From GCA-2687025 sp964473525 (GTDB taxonomy: Bacteria; Poribacteria; WGA-4E; GCA-2687025): DNA of 63,713 nt. The first letter of the stretch is position 1. Each line of letters starts with the position of its first letter. Made by a program: the position numbers and the translations under genes. The notes under the pieces are model-generated. The model saw nothing but the letters and a program-made list of their open reading frames with translations, ran no database searches and was not told where the DNA came from. This document shows, piece by piece, positions 24,201 to 30,200 of this stretch. The DNA lies in contig CAYYPK010000037.1 in the NCBI GenBank assembly GCA_964473525.1, positions 1 to 63,713 of the forward strand, in the 5' to 3' direction.

Positions 24201-27200
24201 GCGATCGTCTCGCCGGTATCTGCGGTAGTGGCGATGGCAGGAGTCGCAACGGGGGGTGTGTTGATGGCCGGCTCGCCCAGACTCAGGGACGACGCGGCCG
24301 TGGTCGCGTTACCGACGAACGTCCCGTGGTTCGCGTTGGCGGTCAGGTCGTCCGCGGTACTGTCGTCGAAGTTCCAGTAGCCGAGCAGCCCTGCCTCCGA
24401 GCCGGTCAACATCGCCTGGTAATTGTCCGCGATTTCTGCCGCCGTGCGACGAACGGTCCAGACGCGCACCTCGTCCACTCGCCCAGGCCACGGGTTGGCG
24501 CCATTTGGATGATACGCGCCGATCATGAGTTCTTCGGGGGTTGAGATAGCCCCGATTGGGCCGGTAGCCTCCCACGTGTGTGTGAGGGCTCCGTTCACGT
24601 ACGTAAGCCACGCCCCGTCGGCACTGGAGTAGGTCAGCGCGACATGCGTCCACGTGTTGAGCGGCATGACGAAACCGGTGTAGTGGTTGGTCCAGTCGGC
24701 GCCGTACGCGAATATGAGGGCGTCCGAGTTGTCTAGCCCGAAGTACAGCTCACCGTTTTTGCCGACGCAGACTGCATTGGCGCCGCCGGTGTAATAGACC
24801 CACGCCTCGACGGATAGGTCGGTCAGGGCTGACCAGTCGTCCGTGTACCCCGTTCCCACGAAGTCGCCATCGCCATCCAGGATGAGCGCGAAGTTCGAGG
24901 GCTCACTCACGGTCACGGTGGCGGTCTGCGGCGCACTGACATCCAGCCCATCAGACACCGTGAAGCCGAACGTATCCGCGCCGGCTCCGCCCTCGCCACC
25001 GTAGGTCACGGTCGCAAGGTTGTCGGTGGGATCGGCGTCCGTTAGCGTCAGCGACGCGCCCAACACGGAGGCGCCTGACGCGAGGGCGAAGCTAAGGACG
25101 TCACCATCAGTGTCCGTTCCCGTCAGTGTTACCTGCGACGCGAGGCCCGCGATGCCTGTGGTGGAAACAGTGGCGGCAACGGGCGGCGCGTTCGTCCCGA
25201 ACGTCTGCGCTGAGGCTGTTGTCGTTGGCGAACCCACGAAGACGCCGTCGTTCGCGTTCACACTCAGGTCGGTCGCGGCGCCGTCGTCAAAGTTCCAGTA
25301 CCCAGCAAGCCCAGCCTCGTTCCCGGAGAGGATCTTGTACAGGCCGTTCTGGATCTCCTCCTCGGTCTTCGCCACGCTCCACACACGCGCCTCGTCGATT
25401 TCACCGATGAAGTACGACGTGCTGGAGCTGTCACTCTGACGGCCTATCTCAATGCCGCCATCCCCGGCGGCAGTCGTAAGGGTCACGCCACCCGTGGTCC
25501 CGCTGAGCACGCCGTCGACGTATATGCGTAGCTCAGAGGCGGCTGTGTCGTACACGCCCGCGGCGTGATGCCAGGTACCCGGGGTTGGCGTGAAACCAAC
25601 CGTGTCAACGAAGAGCTGCACCGGCGACGCGTCCTCTATGAAGAAGCGGAGGTACTCGCCCGCGCCGACGATGAGCCCGTAGTTGGGTTCCGTCCCTCCC
25701 ATCTGTGGCCGATGCACGAGCCCCGCCCAGTCTTCATGGGAAGCCAACGGAATGGGTGTGTTAAACCAGGCTTCGAGCGTCAGGTCGCCTGGGATGTCGT
25801 ACGCCGAAGACAACGGGACGTCTACGTAGTCTGTCGTGCCGTTCAGACTGATCGCGGAGTTTGGCGGCAGCGTCACGGTCACGTCGAACGTGCCTGCGAC
25901 TGCGGGCGCGACGCCGTCGCTGACGAGGAAGTCGAACGAGTCCGCGCCGACGCTCGCGTCCGCGGTGTAGGTCACCTCCGCGATGTTGTCGGTCGGATCC
26001 GCGTCGGCGAGGGTGAGCGTAGCGCCCAAGGCGGACACCTCGGAGACCAACGCGAAGCTCAGGAGATCGCCGTCCGTGTCCGTCGCGGAGATGAGCGCCG
26101 TTCCCGCCGACCCCTGTTCCACGCTGACGCTTCCCGCGTCCGGCGTCGGGGCCGCGTTGGCGACCAGAACCTGGGCGGACGAGACGATCACCGCGTTGTC
26201 CACCAACGCGCCCGGGGCGACATTGCCGGACAGGTCGGCGGCCGAGCCGTCATCGAAGCTCCAGTAGCCTACCAGCCCAGGTTCGGACCCGCTGAGCGAC
26301 TTGCCTAAGGCGTTCTGAATCTCCTCCGCGGTGCGGACGACATTCCATATCCGCGCCTCATCAATCTCGCCCGTGAAGTACGATTCGTTCACTTCGTCGC
26401 GAAGACGACCAAGTTCTACGGTCCCGTCACCCACTATGGCGGCAAGAGTGGCTCCCGTCGTCGTGTTGTTGAGCACGCCGTCGACGTAAACTCGCAGTTC
26501 CGAAGCTGTGCCGTCGTACACACCCGCAACGTGATGCCACGCGCCGACCGTTGGCGTGAAGCCAACCGTGTCCACATCGAATTGCAGCCCGTTGATATCC
26601 TCAACGAAGAAGCGCAGCCACTCGCCCGTGCCTACGACGATCCCGTAGTTGTTGAGGGTGTCCGTTACCCGGGGACGGTAGACGATGCCACTCCAGGGCG
26701 CCTGCGCGGCCAGGGCCACGGGCGTGTTGAACCATGCCTCGAGCGTCAGCTCGCCCGCCATGTCGTACACCGTGGAGAACGGGATCTGCGCGAAGTCGAG
26801 CGCGCCGTCCAAGCTAAGCGCCTGGTTCGCCGGTACGTTCACGGCCACCGCTGCGGTCTGCGGTGCGCTCGTGTCCACGCCGTCGTAGGCGTAGAAGTCG
26901 AACGTGTCGGCGCCTGGGCCGGCGATGGCGTCGTAGCTGACCGTCGCCACGCTGTCCGCGGGGTCGGCGTCGGTGAGAGTCAGCGTTGCGCCAAACGACG
27001 ATACCTCGGAGACGAGAGCGAATGTCACGGGCGCTCCGTCGGCATCCGAGCCGGTGACCGTTACCGCGACGGTTTGACCTGAGTCGGCGGTGACAGCGGT
27101 CGGCACGGCTGCCACTGGCGGCGTGTTCGCCGGGAATACCTGCGAAGACCCGACGATGTCGGCGCCCTGATTGAATGTGCCGTGCAACCCATTGGGCGAA

Positions 27201-30200
27201 AGGTCGCTCGCGGTCCCATCGCTGAAGCTCCAGTAACCGACCAGCCCGGGCTCGGAGCCGGTGAGCGTGACGTTCTGCGCGCCCTGGATCTCCTGTTCGG
27301 TACGGACATGGTCCCAAACGCGCGCTTCGTCGATCACGCCTGAGAACCCGCGGTTGTATAGGCCGGTTACGAACTCCCGACCGATCAGCAACCCGGCGGT
27401 GGAGTCCAGAAGCGTCTGCGCAGAGCCGATATCCGTCGTGCCGTCCAACACGCCATCTAGGTAGACGTTGATGACCTGCCCGTCGAACGTGCCCGCGATG
27501 TGCGTCCACATGCCTGCTGCCACGGGGGTCGCGCCCGCCGCGTTGTAATTGGAGCCATTGTTGAATCCGAATGTCGGTACCCCACCAGCAACGCGCAGCA
27601 CATACCCACTGCCTGGGCTTCCACTATCGGTCCGAGGGCGACTGACGATGGTCGCGGGATCTGTGGCGCCATCCCAGTTCACCCACGCCTCGACCGTCAT
27701 GACGTTCAGGTCGAGCAGCGCGTTGTCCGGCACGAAGACATAGTCGCCTGTGCTGTCGAGCGTGCCGTCGAAGTGTGCTGCCGGGTTCGACGGCAGCGAC
27801 ACGTTGATCGCCACGGTTTCGTAGTCGCTCGTCTGCATACCGTCACTCACCGTGAACGTCACGGTGTCGGCGCCTAGGTCGGTCGCCTCGTAGGAGAGCG
27901 TTGCGATGTTGTCCGTCGGATCGGCGTCCGTGAGCGTCACCGTCGCCCACAGGTCGTCCGAGTATTCGGCCGCCTGCCCTGGCTGTGGCAGCGCGAATGA
28001 TAGAGAGTCGCCGTCAGCGTCGGTACCCGTGATGGTGATCTGTACCGTCTGACCCAGTTCCGCCGTCGCGGTGATCCCGGCATCGGCGACGGGCGCTGTA
28101 TTGTAGGCGTAGACCTGTGCCGACGATCCCGTGGCGGCGTTCCCAGCAAACGTGCCGTCGTTCGCCCCGGCGCCGTCCGCCGCCGTGCCTGTGTCGAAGT
28201 TCCAGTAGCCGACAAGACCGTCCTCCCAACCCAGGAGGCTCTTGGTCATCGCGTTGACGATCTCCTCCTGGGTCCTGCCCACGTTCCAGATGCGGAACTC
28301 GTCCATCTCGCCTGAGAACGGGCGAGTGACGGCGTTGTCGATGCCCAGGACGAGAGAGTCGACGTTTACGGTCGTGGTCGCGGAGAGGTCCGCGGTCGTG
28401 CCGTCCAGCACGCCGTCGATGTACAGCGCCAACGTGGACCCGGTCTTCGTGTACGCGACGTGATGCCAGACCCCATCGAGGATGCGGGCCGTCGAGTAGA
28501 TGATGGAGCGCGTGTTGCTCGTGTCGCGACGCGACGCGCTAATCATGCCGGCGTTTCCTGGCGTCGGGTTGTCCTGGTTGGACATGCGCAGAAGGAACGG
28601 GTACGGGGTGCCGGACACCTTCTCTACGAGGCTGTTATCGCCGCTGCCCGACGAGTTCTGGACCGCGTCGGGCTTCACCCACAACTCGACGGTGAAGTCG
28701 TCGTTCGTGTCGAAATTCGCGGATGCGGCATTCCCAAAGTCCACAGAATCCGCCGTGCCGTCGAAGACTGCCGCGGAGTTTGCCGGCTGGGTGATGTTGA
28801 TGGTGACCTGCGTGCTCGCGCTGGTGTCCAAGCCGTCGCTGACGGTGAAGCTGAACGTGTCAGCGCCGGACAGAATCGGCGCGGTGTACGTAATGCTCGC
28901 GACGGCGTCCGTCGGGTCGGCATCCGTGAGCGAGAACGGCACGACGTAAGTGTCCGTGAAGCTGGAGTCTCGCGAGAACTGGAGCGCGTCGCCGTCGGTG
29001 TCCGTGCCGGTTATGTCGAAGACAACCGTCTGCCCGGCTTCCACCGTCGCGATGATGCCCGAGTCTGCCGTCGGTGGCGCGTTTACCCCGAGGCCGAGGA
29101 GCGACCCCGCCGTGCTCGCGCCGCCCACAAACGACCCAGCGTTACCATTGATGGTCAGGTCGCCTGCCGTCGCGTCGTCGAAGTTCCAGTAGCCCGCGAG
29201 GCCTGTCTCGAATCCTGTGAGCGTCTTCGTCGCGGCGTTGACGATCTCCTCCTGTGTCCGCGCGACATGCCAAAGGCGTACCTCGTCGATCTCACCGCTG
29301 TAGTACGCGGTCGGGGACTGATAGCCCAGCTCAAGCGGTCCGTCAGCCGCAGTTGGCACAATGGACACCGCAGCCGAGTTGTTCAGCACGCCATCAATGT
29401 ACACACGGAGCTCTGGCACGGAGGGGTCATAAACGCCGGCGACGTGGTACCACGTGTCGAGTGCTGGGGTGAATCCGGTTGTGTCTACGCTCTGTTCGAC
29501 GGCGCTGTTGCCAATGAGGAACCGGAGGTATTCACCCGCGCCGACGAGGATCCCGTAGTTGTCGTCGTTTTCGCTTGGTGTACGAAGCCTTCGCACTAGC
29601 GAAGTGAAGTCCGGCTGGGCGGCGAGGGATATGGGCGTCTTGACCCACAGCTCAACCGTCGCCGCGCCCGTGACATCAAGCGCAGGGTCAGACGCGATGT
29701 CGACTCGATCGTCCACGCCGTCCAGAACCAACGCTGAGTTCGCGGGGAAGCTCACCGTAACAGTGGCGGCGTCGCTTGCGCTCGTGGCCACGCCGTCGGA
29801 GACCACGAACGAAACGGCGTCCACTCCGTCCCCAGCATCGGCCGTGTAGGTAAGCAGCGCCTGGTTGTCCGTGAGGTCGACATCGCTCAGCGCCACCGTA
29901 GCCCCGAGCGTGTCGGACACCTCGGAGAGGAGGGCGAAGCTGACGTAGTCACCGTCGGTGTCCGCCGCCGTGAGGATGACGTTGACGGTCTCGCCTGTCT
30001 CGGCATTCGCAGCAATGCCTGGCGTCGCGGTGGGAGCTACGTTGGGTGTGTAGACCTCGGCAGACCCGAGTAGGGCGGCTTCGCCAGCAAGGACGCCGTG
30101 GTTCGCGTAACCGCTCAGATCGTTGGGCGTCCCGTCGTCGAAGTTCCAATAGCCCTTCAGACTAGTCAGCGCGGCGGCCTCGCCAGCGCTGAGAGCCTTC